DNA of 64,000 nt from Liriodendron chinense (taxonomy: Eukaryota > Streptophyta > Magnoliopsida > Magnoliales > Magnoliaceae): the NCBI GenBank assembly GCA_003013855.2, contig PVNU02000773.1:5025001-5089000 (forward strand). The letters are read 5' to 3'. The stretch's first letter is position 1. Each line of letters starts with the position of its first letter. The notes beneath the pieces are model-generated. The model searched no databases, was not told the origin of the DNA, and worked only from the letters and a program-made list of their open reading frames with translations. Positions 1 to 11,111 of the stretch are shown here, one piece after another. Both the position numbers and the translations under genes were made by a program.

Positions 1-1366
1 TCCCATACATCACAGTGGGCTCCACACTTGTTGAACGAACAAACAAGCTGTGTGGGCCCCACCTTATGTGTATGAGACATCCAGTCCTTGCATCAGGTGC
101 GTTCCTTGGTGTTAGCCCCCTGAGACAAGAAACTCGCTGGATCCACACCTAAGGTGGGCCAATCCATAAGGAACAATGGGGAGGGGATGCTGATCATACA
201 TATGTTTGTGGAGCCCAACGTGATCTTCGTCATCCGCAGCCATTGTGGAGGAATCGGGAACGCACATGGATAGCACGTGCTTTAGTTAGGCCTTTTGTCC
301 AAACGCTCCCTAAAAGAGACAAAAGGGCCTAACTTTTTATTTATTTATTTAAGGAATTATCGTGACTTATGTGAACGTGAATATTGTATTCATGCACCAG
401 TCTTTTTAAATGGGGCCCATTGTTCCCTGATCCAGACTTTTGATCATGTGTAGTCTACTGTGGATGCAGGACCTACGAAAAAATCTCTCATATTACTGGT
501 TTTTAATCCTTCTAACGTTGGCCTACAAATGTACAGTTATAAAATATACGGTCAAAATATTTGATGGTTAGGATCTTCCATATGAAGAGCTTTTTTTTTA
601 GGTTGCTCATGTAACGTGCTACCCAAAAGATTTACGGCCTGGATCAATGAACCAGTTCTGACTGTTGATTTTTGCACTTTAAATGCTAGCCATTGAATTT
701 TTTCTTCCCATGTTCCGCATTCACCTACATGCATCGATGGCTAGAATCATCCGATCATAGTAAGTTTCTTACCACTGTGCATATACGGAGAGATCCATGC
801 GAGAGACATGGCCAGCTCCGATTGTCAGACTTATCCTTCTGTGTGTACCACGTGACACATGGTGGTGGTGATGGAACATGGGAAAAACCAACTCACCTTC
901 TAGGATTCTCTAATGAGTCGGTGGATTATATGGATCCACTGTACACGTGGCAGATATGCCTACTTTAGAAAGTCATCCACTGTACACGTGGCAGATGTAC
1001 CTAGTTTAGAAAGTCCAAACTGTGGATCCCACATAGATGGGCCACCTACCCTTTTTTTCTTTCTAGCCATCCATTTGATGGCGACCTATCAACCACAAAA
1101 AACAATATTCTGTCCGTATGATTTCCACACATTGCCGGTCCATAACAGGACCGACGATATTGGTGGTCTAGATTTGAGTGAAGTTGCCAGGAAAAATAAC
1201 CCTCCATCCAGGCCCATGTCTTTGATTAGGTCCTTGGCCTTCTTGGCTTCTACTCACCATCAAGAGCATGGAAAGAAATTTCAATGGATCACCGCCTATT
1301 TATATCGGCGGCTATAAATCACGGATCTAATATCTGATATACTCGGATCTACTCTCCACCAAACTT
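1..1366. other. Intergenic, no gene recognised
   Basis: No open frame here resembles a known protein. The first about 26 bases look like the right-hand tip of a fold-back element (CATACATCACAGTGGGCTCC), cut by the window edge. A short tandem duplication lies at 936-1015 and is listed separately. The rest is AT-rich DNA with the short phrases (GTGGGCC, CCGTCCAT) typical of decayed fold-back copies. Confidence 0.6.
936..1015. repeat. Two-copy tandem duplication, 41-bp period
   Basis: The phrase CCACTGTACACGTGGCAGAT starts at 936 and again at 977, and each copy continues to a TTTAGAAAGTC end. The copies differ at only a few bases. Each contains a CACGTG palindrome (G-box core), but no gene is adjacent, so a regulatory role is not inferred. 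Confidence 0.8.
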
Positions 1367-1883
1367 GGGAGCGGTATGGGTAGATCCCAGGTCGGTGGAT
1401 CCCTAACTGTGGGGCTCCCTGTTATGTATGTTCCTTAAATCCACACCATCCATCCATTTTGACAGCTCATTTTAGGGCATTAAGCCGAAAATGAAGCAGA
1501 TCCAAATCTTAGGAGACCATACCACAGGAAACAGTCTTGATTGAATCCTCACCATTAAAAACTTCACGGTGGCCACCGGAATGTTTATTTTCCATCCAAC
1601 CTGTTGATAAGGTCACAAAGATCTGGATGAAGAGACCACACAAATATCAGGTTGATCCGAAGCTTGCTGTGTCCCATGAGAAGCTTTTTATGGTCGATTA
1701 CCACTGTTTCCTGTATTATGGTCCACCTGATAATTGGATCTGCTTCATTTTTTGTGTAATTCCCTAAAATGAGATTTCAAAACAGATGGATGGTCTGGAT
1801 ATAAGAAATATACATCACGGTGGACCCCACGTTTAGGGATCCACCGACCTCGGTGTATCCGGGTATCTACGAAAACCGCGCTC
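1367..1883. mobile_element. Fold-back MITE, GCGCGG-tip type
   Basis: The two halves are imperfect inverted copies of each other. The left arm runs through TCGGTGGATCCCTAACTGTG, ACCATCCATCC, AATGAAGCAGATCCAAATC and ACCACAGGAAACAGT. The right arm carries their reverse complements in mirror order, ending CACCGACCTCGGTG and CCGCGCTC. There is no coding capacity. The flanking 9-mers (ACCAAACTT and GCCTAACAT) match at 6 of 9 positions, a possible decayed target duplication. The sister copy at 6029-6557 has the same tips and a better-preserved duplication. Confidence 0.8.
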
Positions 1884-2471
1884 GCCTAACATGTCTAATT
1901 GCATATTATTATTAAGTACACATCCATACAAATAACAGTCGTCCATTTACTGGTCCAAAAATAAAATAATAAATACAAAAGGAACCACCTTGTTCAAGTA
2001 CCATACTCAATATCCTAACGTGCACTTGTACCCGAAATCTCCACCGCTGATTTTGGCCGATCCAATCTCCACAACGTCAGTGACCAGACCAACGCATTCA
2101 TGGTTTCCAGCGAAGACTCTGGTGCTCGTTCACCATCATTTTGACCTGAACCCCTGACACGTGGCAAATAGGTACTGCTATACCGACCGGGTAGGACATG
2201 GGTCGAGAATCACAAACCGAGAAATCATAATCACCCAATTGGTGGTTATCCAAAACTGAACGGACAAGATCAGATGATCAATATCATCATACGCTCCATC
2301 CACAATTGGATTAACCTCTTGGACGGTCCGGATCTCCATACAAGTATGCCACGTGTACGTTGGAAAAGCGACCACCATTTTGAAAATCTAGTGAACCATC
2401 ATACGAGTCTAGCCTCACTTCCCCCACCAAATCGCATCCAAATAAATTAAAAAATAAAGAAGAAAAAAAAT

Positions 2472-2982
2472 GCTCCAGTGCTCTCAGAGCAACCTAAGTT
2501 ATAATATTCCTAGTTCCATCAGATCACTTGGACAGTCCAATCACTTGATCTGAACTGTCCATTAAGACCAAAGCAGAATTCATAGGCTACCAGTCGGAAA
2601 TCTCACTGATCCAATGATCCAATCCATCGTTGATTTGGCCTTAATTCCTACAACCATCCTTTTTCCAAGCCATTGAGAGGATTGTTACAATGGACTAACA
2701 AAAGTGATTCTTTAGCATCAAAAGCAATGGGTGATGGGCCCTAACAAATGGATGGAGCAAATTACTGATTGGACCTCTATTGTGCAAGTTATCCTAACCG
2801 TCCATGTTAAGTACCATTGATCAAACGGTTGATATTCATTAGATCGGTGACGTTGTCTGCACGGTAGACCATAAAATCTGTGCTGAACCAAATGAACAGT
2901 CTAGATCAACGGATTGAACTGTCCAAATGTCCCAGTACAACTAAGAGCACTACAAGTTACAGTGCTCTGAGAGCACTGGAGC
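2472..2982. mobile_element. Fold-back element, second family (GCTCCAGTGCTCTCAGAGCA tips)
   Basis: The left end GCTCCAGTGCTCTCAGAGCA and the right end reading CTCTGAGAGCACTGGAGC are inverted repeats. The arms remain related further in: GACAGTCCAATCACTTGATC on the left answers GATCAACGGATTGAACTGTC on the right. It is about 511 bp with no open frame of interest. It shares no sequence with the abundant GTGGGGCCCACC fold-back family. No clear target duplication is visible, because both flanks are A-rich. Confidence 0.75.
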
Positions 2983-3058
2983 CTCTGAAAAAATAAAATG
3001 CATATGACACAGTAAGAAAAATCCATATATAATTCATAGCCTACGCACCCTTTCGACC

Positions 3059-3559
3059 TTAACCTTCGCACCTCTTCCCATCATCGAAGTTCTGGGCATA
3101 GCTGAAAGAATCGTATCTGAACCGTTGAGTGGTTGGCAAACGGTCCGAGCGAACGAACCTCCTGAACTCGGACCGCACCTTGTAAAAGACGTGCCTCCAG
3201 CTCCCTCTGCCGTGGCGCCCGAGCATGGCCGATTCATCATCGTTCATCTCAAGATCTCTGGCGAAAGTGGGCCTTCTTGACATGATCCAGGTCCACCCCC
3301 AATCCCACCACTTCCTCAAAGAGCTCCCTGCATAATCCCCAATGGCGGACATGGACTTGGACCTCCTGAAGGCCCACGAAGTGGACGGTGATGAGAGGGG
3401 CTGGATCTTGAGGGAGAGAGAAGAGAGCCTTCTCCTGATGGTTTGCTTTGGTGCACCATCTGGGGCTGATTGGGAGATTGGGAGGGATTGCTTTGTGGAC
3501 ATTGATGGCAAGAAGCTCCTCTGCTGGAAGGAGTCGAAGATGGAGGTTTCAGAGGCCAT
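3059..3559 (-). CDS. Plant-specific uncharacterised protein, 166 aa
   Basis: Single-exon gene, ending in TAA at 3061-3059. I chose the Met at 3559 rather than the in-frame Met at 3646. The extra 29 residues would largely be a (Ser-Leu)n translation of a GA/CT microsatellite that better fits a 5' untranslated leader. The protein is Ser/Arg-rich at the N-terminus (residues 1-80), has a tryptophan cluster at 84-91 (WWDWGWTW), DLEMN at 102-106, GSWRHVFYKVRSE at 119-131 and an acidic-aromatic tail ending NFDDG at 157-161. I recall the SWRHVFYKVRSE...RYDS...NFDDG signature from a conserved family of small angiosperm proteins with no known role. There is no signal peptide or membrane segment. Codon use is GC-richer than the surrounding DNA, as expected for a real gene. 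The function is unknown, and no neighbour gives context. Confidence 0.8.
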   Translation of the reverse strand: MASETSIFDSFQQRSFLPSMSTKQSLPISQSAPDGAPKQTIRRRLSSLSLKIQPLSSPSTSWAFRRSKSMSAIGDYAGSSLRKWWDWGWTWIMSRRPTFARDLEMNDDESAMLGRHGRGSWRHVFYKVRSEFRRFVRSDRLPTTQRFRYDSFSYAQNFDDGKRCEG

Positions 3560-3565
3560 GGAAAG

Positions 3566-3570
<5 letters not shown>

Positions 3571-3602
<32 letters not shown>
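3571..3602. repeat. (AG)16 microsatellite in the probable 5' leader
   Basis: An uninterrupted AG run, reading as (CT)n on the minus (coding) strand, ends about a dozen bases upstream of the chosen start codon at 3559. CT tracts just upstream of the start codon are common in plant 5' untranslated leaders, which supports placing the start at 3559. Confidence 0.9.
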
Positions 3603-3606
<4 letters not shown>

Positions 3607-3649
3607 ATGGGATTTGAAGGAAAGGAGGTTCAGATGTTATGGTCACAGC

Positions 3650-6028
3650 TCTACCCAGGCTGGCTTATTTGTTTTTGGAGTTGGTGGGCCATGCACCATT
3701 TTGAGCTCTTTTTACCCTTCTGTGGGCCGTACGTTGTCACGTTTCACAACTCATCCTCTGGGATACAGTATGTGTAATCCCGACCGTCCAACTTTCGAGG
3801 GCCTATGGTTGATGGTGCATGGGCCAAATTTTGATCTTGATGGGATGGTTGAGCTCATCCAGTCATGTGATTTTCAGGTATGGTCCATCCATGATGGTGG
3901 CCTGATTGATGTCCATGTATGCTATATGTATTGTGGATGAGCCTCTAGTGCTGAATAACTAAGTGCGGAACGCACATGTTAATGTACGAATATTTCTTTT
4001 TGTTCATTATCGTCTTAAAGCAAGCATTGCACCGCTGTGACCATGAATTTCTCGGCTATTTCTCAATTTCATTGGCATGAGATGAATGAAAATCTACTAG
4101 GCAAGTGGCACGTGCAACGCACGTATTTGAGAAGAAACCCGACCTGGTTTCAACTGAGAGCAACCCATTTCTGCCTTTTCGTGTGATGGAGTCTACTCAG
4201 GCTTAACATGGATTTTTTTTATATCTTAACATGAGATAACGCAACAATATACATGTGAGTTTTACACAAATATCAAAGTGGGTCTCATTGTCTCAATTCA
4301 CTGCTATATTCGGATTGACTTGGGTTCATTAGACAGCTTAGATTTAATATGAATTATAATCTAAATTATTAATTACCATGGAATCAAAATGAATTAAAAT
4401 TTTAATTGTGTTTTGCACTTTGTAAATGAAATTTGATGGAATAAAAAATTGTATTTGACAAATATAATGGAGGGAGGGAAACCATGTCATTTTGAAACAT
4501 GCATTTAGATAGATTCTACAAACTCTCACACGTGGCCCAGTGTGATATAGGGATGCACACAATTTGGTTTGATCAGTTCTAGGGTGAAGTCGAAACCAAA
4601 CTGTTCTTAATGGTTACATAAAATCAGAATCAGATTGTTTGCACCATAAAACCGAATTGAATCAGTTTTATGGTCTTGAGCTTTTTATAATCCAGCCCAA
4701 CTGGTGCCTACGACTAGCCCACTATAATGCATCTGTTTAATCCAAGCTGCTTAACCATTTCAAAAGATTATTTTAAGGCATGGCCACAAAAATCAACTTA
4801 ATCCAAAGCTTAGGTGGGCCACATCACAAGAATCGTTGGATCTGATAACCACCATCCATACCTCAGGGCCTACCATGGGCATACCTCAATGTGTTTGTTA
4901 GATCTACACCGTCCATCCTCATTGTCAGGCAATGTTAAGGTGAGCCACATTAAAAAAAACAGATAGATTCAAATTTTAAGTGGACTACTTGACATGAAAC
5001 AATGAGGGTTGAACACCTAGGGTTCGATTCCATGGTTCGATTATGTGATTCGATCCCACAGTTTAGTTCTACAGAACCCCAAATCAAGAACCGATTCGAA
5101 CTAATCTGATTCTTTGATTTTCGAAACCAAAATCGGTGCACTTTGAAATCAAATTAAATCGAATTGAAGCTAACTGATTCCAATCCAGTTAAGTATTTCC
5201 ACATATTCTATGTGCACTCCTAGGGTTATATTTATGCAAAATCTACCTAATCAATATGTGTGTCACCTCATTTTAGCTGATAAGGCTAAAAAATCAGCCC
5301 ACTCCATAATTCAATTAGATCACACTACTGAAAATAACATATAGAGAATGCACACTCTCTAAATTGTTTTTCTCTATGTTGCCACTTGAATCACATATGA
5401 GTCTAAATTTTATCTTGAGGCCTATATTTTAACCTTGATTCTAACTATTAGAGTGGATTTCAAATAATTATCACATTGGACCCTTGAAAAAGTCAAGGGT
5501 GCACATGCCTTTCCCAACTGTTTTCTTTTGTAAGACCCATTTGAATCAAAGATCAGGTTGATTTTTAGCCCTATGACTAAAATGCCGTAATACACCTGGT
5601 CAATGGGTGGACTTCGCTTAAATATCACAGTAGAGCCCACTGATTTTCGAAGGGAAATACGGTGTGCTTAATGACAAAGATATTTCCATTTTCACTAATA
5701 TTAATTTTAACTATGGTAGATGTCTATTGCTATCTTTGTTGTTTTAATTCAAATTAATAGAAACTGAGTCGAAAGGGGCTGAATCTTGGCGCCCGCACAA
5801 CCCAGTTGAGCATCAAGTCGAGTCGGATTTAGGAGTACTGGAGCTATGGTTCAACCGACACTTTTTTTAAGCTTTCAGATACAGGGGAAAAAGGTTTGGG
5901 CCCCACTACCGAGAAATTGGGAATATCCCTTCATTTCCTTCTTTTTTCGAGAAAACGCGGAAAAAAAAGGTATCTACGGAGGGAGGTCGCTTGAGAATGT
6001 AGGGCCCATTTGGGCAGCTGTCGGTTGT
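3650..6028. other. Intergenic, decayed repeats
   Basis: No gene is recognised. A strongly decayed fold-back fragment is visible around 4790-5000 (AGGTGGGCCACATCACAAG, ACACCGTCCATCCTC). At 5020-5170 there is a low-complexity patch rich in TTCGATT/AATCGAA phrases. A tRNA was considered there and rejected. Confidence 0.5.
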
Positions 6029-6557
6029 GGGCGCGGCTTCGGTGGATCCCTGGATCCACCAAGGTGGGTGGGATCCCTAACCGTGGGGCCCACCTTGATT
6101 TATTTTCCTTATCTACACGCCGTTCATCTGTTTTGAAAACTCATTTTAGGGCATGATTTAAAAAATGAAGCAGTTCCAAATCTCATGTGGACCATAAATA
6201 CAACAAACAGTGGTAATCACGCCTTAAAAACTTTTTGTGGGCCATGAAAAGTTTTGGATCAAGCTAATATTTATGTTGTCTCTTCATCCAGGTATTTGTG
6301 ACCTTACTAACAGGTTGGATGGCAAATAAACATTCTGGTGGTCCCAATGAAGTTTTTAATAGTGGGGATTTAATCAAGACTGTTTCTTTTGGTAGGACCA
6401 CCTAATATTTGGATTTGCTTCATTTTTAGGATCATGACCTAAAATGAGTTGTCGAAATGAATGGACAGTGTGGATGTAAGGAACATACATCACAGTTGGC
6501 CCACAGTTAGGGATTCACCGACCTCGGTGGATCCCCGGATCCACCGAAACCGCGCTC
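6029..6557. mobile_element. Fold-back MITE, GCGCGG-tip type, with 9-bp target duplication
   Basis: Flanking 9-mers GTCGGTTGT (6020-6028) and GTCGGTTAT (6558-6566) differ at one base, consistent with a 9-bp target site duplication as made by Mutator-like transposases. The tips are GGGCGCGGCTTCGGTGGATCC and the reverse complement of CCACCGAAACCGCGCTC. The arms carry the standard family blocks: GTGGGGCCCACCTTGAT, AATGAAGCAGTTCCAAATC, a central loop with GACCTTACTAACAGGTTGGA, then the mirror copy. No transposase is encoded, so it must be mobilised in trans (inference). Confidence 0.85.
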
Positions 6558-7039
6558 GTCGGTTATAGGGTCTGGATCTGAGTACATTACATCCTCTTTA
6601 TCAGTGTTTGCTTAGCATTGCCGACATAGTTTATCTACCAGGAGCAAACCTAATATTATATATTTCACCACTATTTTTTAAAATGGTGGTGACACTTCAA
6701 ACCTTGCGCATACCATATTTGTACCGAAATTCGGTCTGTATTATCCCCTGAGAATCAACATTATACTGAGAAGACAATAGGAACCATCTGATTTTCGCCC
6801 ATGGATTTTGGACGGCTCATTATTTTTTATTTTTAACCATTCATTTAATGAGTGGATAGGACTTCATATCAGTGTGGTTTTACAGATATGCCCCATCCTC
6901 AACGTTTCCAAAAACATGGATGGTCTGGATAGCCATTGATGAGTGTCGACATGCGAGGAAGATCACTCACCACCATTTTAAATGTGGTGGCGAACTTTCA
7001 TGGAAGTCTATCGCTAGGGGACGGAATCATGTAATGGCT

Positions 7040-7648
7040 CGTTTGGCACCGTGGATTTGAGGAGAAAGGAAGAGAAACTGGTTGCTTTATTCTGTTTGGC
7101 ACCATGGATTTGAGGAGAAGTGGATTTGAGAGAATCCAGGAGAACTTAAAAAGGACACTTTTAGCCCTTTTCAAATCCCCAAAAAAGGTGAGATTTGAAA
7201 AGAAATCCTTCCCAACGTGGGACCCACCTGTCCCTAACTATGGGACCCAGCATGATGTATATTTTCCATCCGGCTTGTTGATAAGGTCACAAAGACCTGG
7301 ATGAAGGGACCATACAAATTTCAGTTTAATCTAAAACTTTTGTGCATCATAAAGGTTTCACTCTCAATTTTTTCTTGTTTTATGGTCCACTTTAGATGTG
7401 GATTTGCTTTATTTTTTGGGTCTTGGCTTCAAATGATCTGTAAAAATGGATGAATGGCATGGATTTAAAAATCGAGGCTAATACGGTGGGCATACGGTGG
7501 GATTAAAATTTACACCGTCCATTCCTTCATGTTTGATTTCTCTCTAAATCTTGACTGCCAAACAGAAAATCTGCAATTGGTAAGAACTGGAGTTGATGAG
7601 AATTCATATCATGGAATCGACTTCTCCTCAAATCCATGGTGCCAAACG
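7040..7648. mobile_element. MITE with CGTTTGGCACC tips, carrying fold-back arm sequence
   Basis: The left end CGTTTGGCACCGTGGATTTG and right end reading AAATCCATGGTGCCAAACG are inverted repeats; a second copy of the left tip lies at about 7098. The interior (about 7200-7500) contains a run from the unrelated GTGGGACCCACC fold-back family, including GTTGATAAGGTCAC and the right-arm phrase ATGGTCCACTTTAGATGTGG, apparently a nested and then truncated copy. A relative with the same tips lies at 57056-57665. Confidence 0.7.
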
Positions 7649-7649
7649 G

Positions 7650-8226
7650 TCCATAACTATCCGGAGTCCGGACTCTAGAGTACAGTGCAATGCACCGTAT
7701 TAAATGGTGGATGCAATGAACGGCTGTAGTGTCGTATCGAGAGATGGATGATCACGACGACATGAATGAAACCAGTTTACACAAAATGGACCACCAAGAT
7801 TGTTCCTCTTCGATCACCGTTGGTTGTATCAGAAAAAAGTAAATCATTGGACTTACGGAGAATATAATAATATTATAGTCCGTCCATCATGCGGGCCCCA
7901 CCTCATGGATTCCAGAACCAAAATTCATTCTGATCCATTCAGTGGAGGGGCCACGGTGTATTGAAAAGTGGACAACTAAAGCAATTTCTTTTGTTGCCAT
8001 CCATTTGTTCTGACGCCATTTCCTACGACCAAAAGCTCTGTGGGGCCATCATGATGTGTCCGTGACATCTAGTCCGTCCATCATTTGCTCATGTTGGAAA
8101 CGTGAACCCAGAAATATCAGACCCGTCCAAATCTCAAGTGGGCCTCACAACAAGCAACAGTGGGTATGGTAATGTCAGCCAATCGAACCTTCAGTGGACC
8201 CGGAGAAGATCTCAATGGTACGAAAT
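7650..8226. other. Intergenic, no gene recognised
   Basis: AT-rich spacer with fold-back-like phrases (GTGGGGCCATCATGATGTG at about 8040) but no complete element and no plausible protein. Confidence 0.5.
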
Positions 8227-8707
8227 GGGATTGCGTCCTGAGTTACTTAAGTAAACTAAGTTGGGCCCACTGTAAATGTAAGTAGTTTATCTACACCGTC
8301 CATCCATGTTTCCGGATCATTCACGGGTCGACACCAAATCAAAAGAAAGAGTGATGAATAACCATTAAAATAAAAAAAAATTGTGGGCTACAAAAGTTTT
8401 GTATAAATCTGATCTTTCTAATTTCCCTTCATTCAGATCGTCTTGACATTATCAACAGGGTTTATTGTAAATAAACATTAAGGCAATGGGACCTTTAGAA
8501 TTTTTAATGGTGAGGCACTCAATAAACACTGTTTCCTATGGTGTGGTCCACCTGATATTTGGATCTTTATAAATTTTGATATCCCACACTAAAATTGTCC
8601 GGAGAAACATATAGACAGCGGGGATATGCACAAAATAATAAAGGTGGGCCCCAAAGTAGGGGTAACACACACTAAGCTTTTACTCAGGTAACACCTAATT
8701 CGCTCCC
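8227..8707. mobile_element. Fold-back MITE, GGATTAGGTG-tip type (decayed)
   Basis: The right tip reads, in reverse complement, GGGAGCGAATTAGGTGTTAC; the left tip GGGATTGCGTCCTGAGTTAC is a mutated partner. Inner arms carry CTACACCGTCCATCCATG, a mid-loop with TCTTGACATTATCAACAGGG, then GTGTGGTCCACCTGATATTTG in mirror orientation. Flanks TACGAAATG and TACAAATGG may be a 9-bp target duplication with an indel. Confidence 0.75.
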
Positions 8708-9754
8708 TACAAATGGTGTGTATGCCACCTTTGGTCTGACTAAAACCCTGGTCATGGTGAGACTCCGTCGCCTATTCTACGGGCGCGTACACTGGCCTTA
8801 GCCTAACCGATCACATGGAGTGTGGTGGCTGTATCGACGACACATCCACCGTGAGATTCTGCTCGCGCAGTCCAAGATCCCGCTCCTAAAGGACGCTTTC
8901 GGAACGCGTCCTTAAAGGACGCGACCCTTGGTTCCACCCCGGGTGTAACTACAAAATACTATTTAGGTGTGGCAGGTAGGCAAAACCCTCGAGTAAAATC
9001 CGATACTTTTGTTTTTACTTGGCCTATGTTATGAGTTCACCCGGAGTGATTTCCTTTTCCACCTATCCATTTATTGATGGCAACTTTGGAGGGACCCCAG
9101 GTGTCACTACAAACATACTGTAGGTATGGCAAGTATTGCAGTGATGATGACCCTACTTGACCTTTTTGTTTATAATAGGACTAAGCTTTGAGGACACCGA
9201 GGTGTTTATTTTACTGTGGACGTTCAAATCTCCCGTTTCGGCCCACTTGAGTATTGGATCCGGTTCATTTTTGACTTTCATCAGCCTAAAATATACGTCT
9301 CCCAAACGGACTGGGAGGTGTGGATTATCATTAACACATCACTGTGCGCCCACCTTGGTTTCCCAGCGCAGGAAATTCCTGCGCAAGGCTTTCGCAGGAA
9401 ATCCGCGCCCGTTCTAGAGCCCCCGAATGTACGAACGGTTAAAAGGAGATCAAAGTTACGTGGCTCCACAAGTGATGTATTTATTATATCCGTGCCGTCC
9501 GTCCATCTATTTGGCTATATCATTTTGGTGCATTATCCCATAAATGAGTCATATCCAAAGTTCAAGTGGACCACACCCAAATAGAACTGGGAACAACGAT
9601 TCCCACCATTAAAACATTCGTGTAAGCATACATACACACTCACACATAATTAGTTGGACGTCCAACTAGCTCTCAAAATCACTGGTTAATTAATATATAT
9701 GAATGCTACTCTAAATGCTTTCTGAAAGGCTTGGATTAGTTTCCAGGCATTTCT

Positions 9755-9758
<4 letters not shown>
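8708..9758. other. Intergenic mosaic of repeat fragments
   Basis: A short inverted motif (AAAGGACGC / GCGTCCTTAAAGGACGCG) sits at about 8887-8932. A GCGCAGGAAATTCCTGCGC palindrome lies at about 9367, resembling tips of the 44624-45126 fold-back type. About 9465-9630 is a lone left arm of the main fold-back family (ATATCCGTGCCGTCCGTCC ... CAAGTGGACCACACCC). No gene is recognised. Confidence 0.5.

Positions 9759-9821
<63 letters not shown>
9759..9821. repeat. Compound (TA)n-(GA)n-poly(G) microsatellite
   Basis: A TA run to about 9785 passes directly into a GA run to about 9812 and then into a G run, immediately before the fold-back element at 9859. A matching (CT)n-(TA)n run follows the element at 10212-10243. 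Confidence 0.9.
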
Positions 9822-9822
<1 letters not shown>

Positions 9823-9858
9823 AATGCTCACCTGGACACTTCTCGTGAGGGGGGGAGG

Positions 9859-10211
9859 AGGAATGCTCACCTGGGCACTTCTGGTGAGAGAGATTCATGA
9901 GCACTTTTTCATGGCTCATCGCAGGTGATGTGAGCCCAAAATCTGAGTGGTCTATGCGATGCACCACTCCAAAAAACTCCTTGGGCTTATCTTTCAACCT
10001 GATCCAAAACTCTGGTGGGCTGCAGCAAAAAGCAAGAGGCAAATCAAGAGAGGAAATTATTTCCTTCTTTCATGGCCCACCAAAATTTTGGAATAAGTTG
10101 AAAGATGGGCCTAAAAGTTTTTTGGAGTGCTACATCACATGGATGGCTCAAATTTTGAGCTCACATCATATGTGATGAGTCAAGAAAAAGTGCTCACAGG
10201 TGAGCATTCCT
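9859..10211. mobile_element. Fold-back element, third family (GAATGCTCACCTG tips)
   Basis: The left end GAATGCTCACCTGGGCAC and the right end GTGCTCACAGGTGAGCATTC are inverted repeats. The homology extends inward (ATGAGCACTTTTTCATGGCTC against GAGTCAAGAAAAAGTGCTC, and TGATGTGAGCCCAAAATCTG against AATTTTGAGCTCACATCAT). The inner arms mirror CTCCAAAAAACTCCTTGGGC and GCCTAAAAGTTTTTTGGAG. A partial duplicate of the left tip occurs just outside at 9822-9858. The element sits between mirror-image purine and pyrimidine microsatellites. Confidence 0.8.
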
Positions 10212-10219
10212 CTCTCTCT

Positions 10220-10243
10220 TATATATATATATATATATATATA
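10220..10243. repeat. (TA)12 microsatellite
   Basis: TA dinucleotide run following a short CT run at the right edge of the third-family fold-back element; the mirror of the run on its left side. Confidence 0.9.
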
Positions 10244-11111
10244 GAAAAGACAACGTACACGACTATTTCTTTGGTTCGAATTTAAAATGAGCATGCGCAT
10301 GGATCCAAATCCATCACTGGTGGTTCATATAATTTCCGTGTATGGCAGGCCCACATGGGAATAAATCTTTCATGCCATTCATTTTTTTTTTATACACTGT
10401 GGCCCACCTAGTCAAACAGCTGGTTTGGAGCCCAGGAGATTCAAAATAATGCCATGTGTACGGTGGACAGTAGGTTGCATGATGGGTCAACTAGATGGAG
10501 GGTCCTGATTCACCATCCACACTGCCACATCCAGGTTTCACTATTCACTCGTCTTTTAATATTGAAGGGTGTAAAATCAGCCATGGATGCTTTCATCAGA
10601 AGGGTTCGTTTTGCCGATATCTGGACTCTTGATCATCAGCATGCATCGCACCATGTGGCCCACTTGAAGAGATTATCGATCAATCAGAACAGTCCAACCA
10701 CTGGCTTATATTCTATAAAACTTATCTTTAGATAATCAACAGAAATGAATTATATTGATTTAACGAATGTGGAGTGCTGAAAATTGCATTTTTTCAATGG
10801 TCAACATTCAGAAAAAAAAAAAACATATTGATGGTCACAGTCAGACTTGCAGGGTTAATATTTTTCTGTAGCCCATCGAGAGTGGCATACAGACCATGGA
10901 CGGCTTTGATGATCAGACTATGTCAGAATGTGGGCCCCAGTGTAGCGACACACGCCGGCCTTTCTACGTCGCGGCATAAGAGAAACGAACTCTTTGCTTG
11001 AGATAAAGGAAGACCGAAATCGTGCTTGGGGTATCTTGGACCGGGTCTAGTGGTCTGTATTAGTCACCAGTTGGGAGGTACACGTCATCAGAACCGTTGA
11101 AGAGGTAGGTC
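10244..11111. other. Intergenic, no gene recognised
   Basis: No convincing open frame. The segment at about 10920-11000 (GTGTAGCGACACACG ... GTCGCGGCATAAGAG) resembles DNA at the window's right end (about 63915-63975) and at 39405-39450, suggesting an unnamed dispersed repeat. Confidence 0.45.

Noticed and set aside
3560..3646. Upstream Met giving a 195-residue form of the small plant gene
   Set aside because: The extra residues are mostly a Ser-Leu translation of an AG/CT microsatellite. The Met at 3559 begins a normal N-terminus.
3342..3940. Plus-strand open frames opposite and beyond the small gene
   Set aside because: They are antisense to the real gene or run through the AG microsatellite, and have no family features.
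5020..5170. Repeated TTCGATT words suggesting a tRNA T-loop
   Set aside because: No acceptor stem, anticodon arm or D-loop pairs around them. No tRNA or rRNA gene was found in the window.
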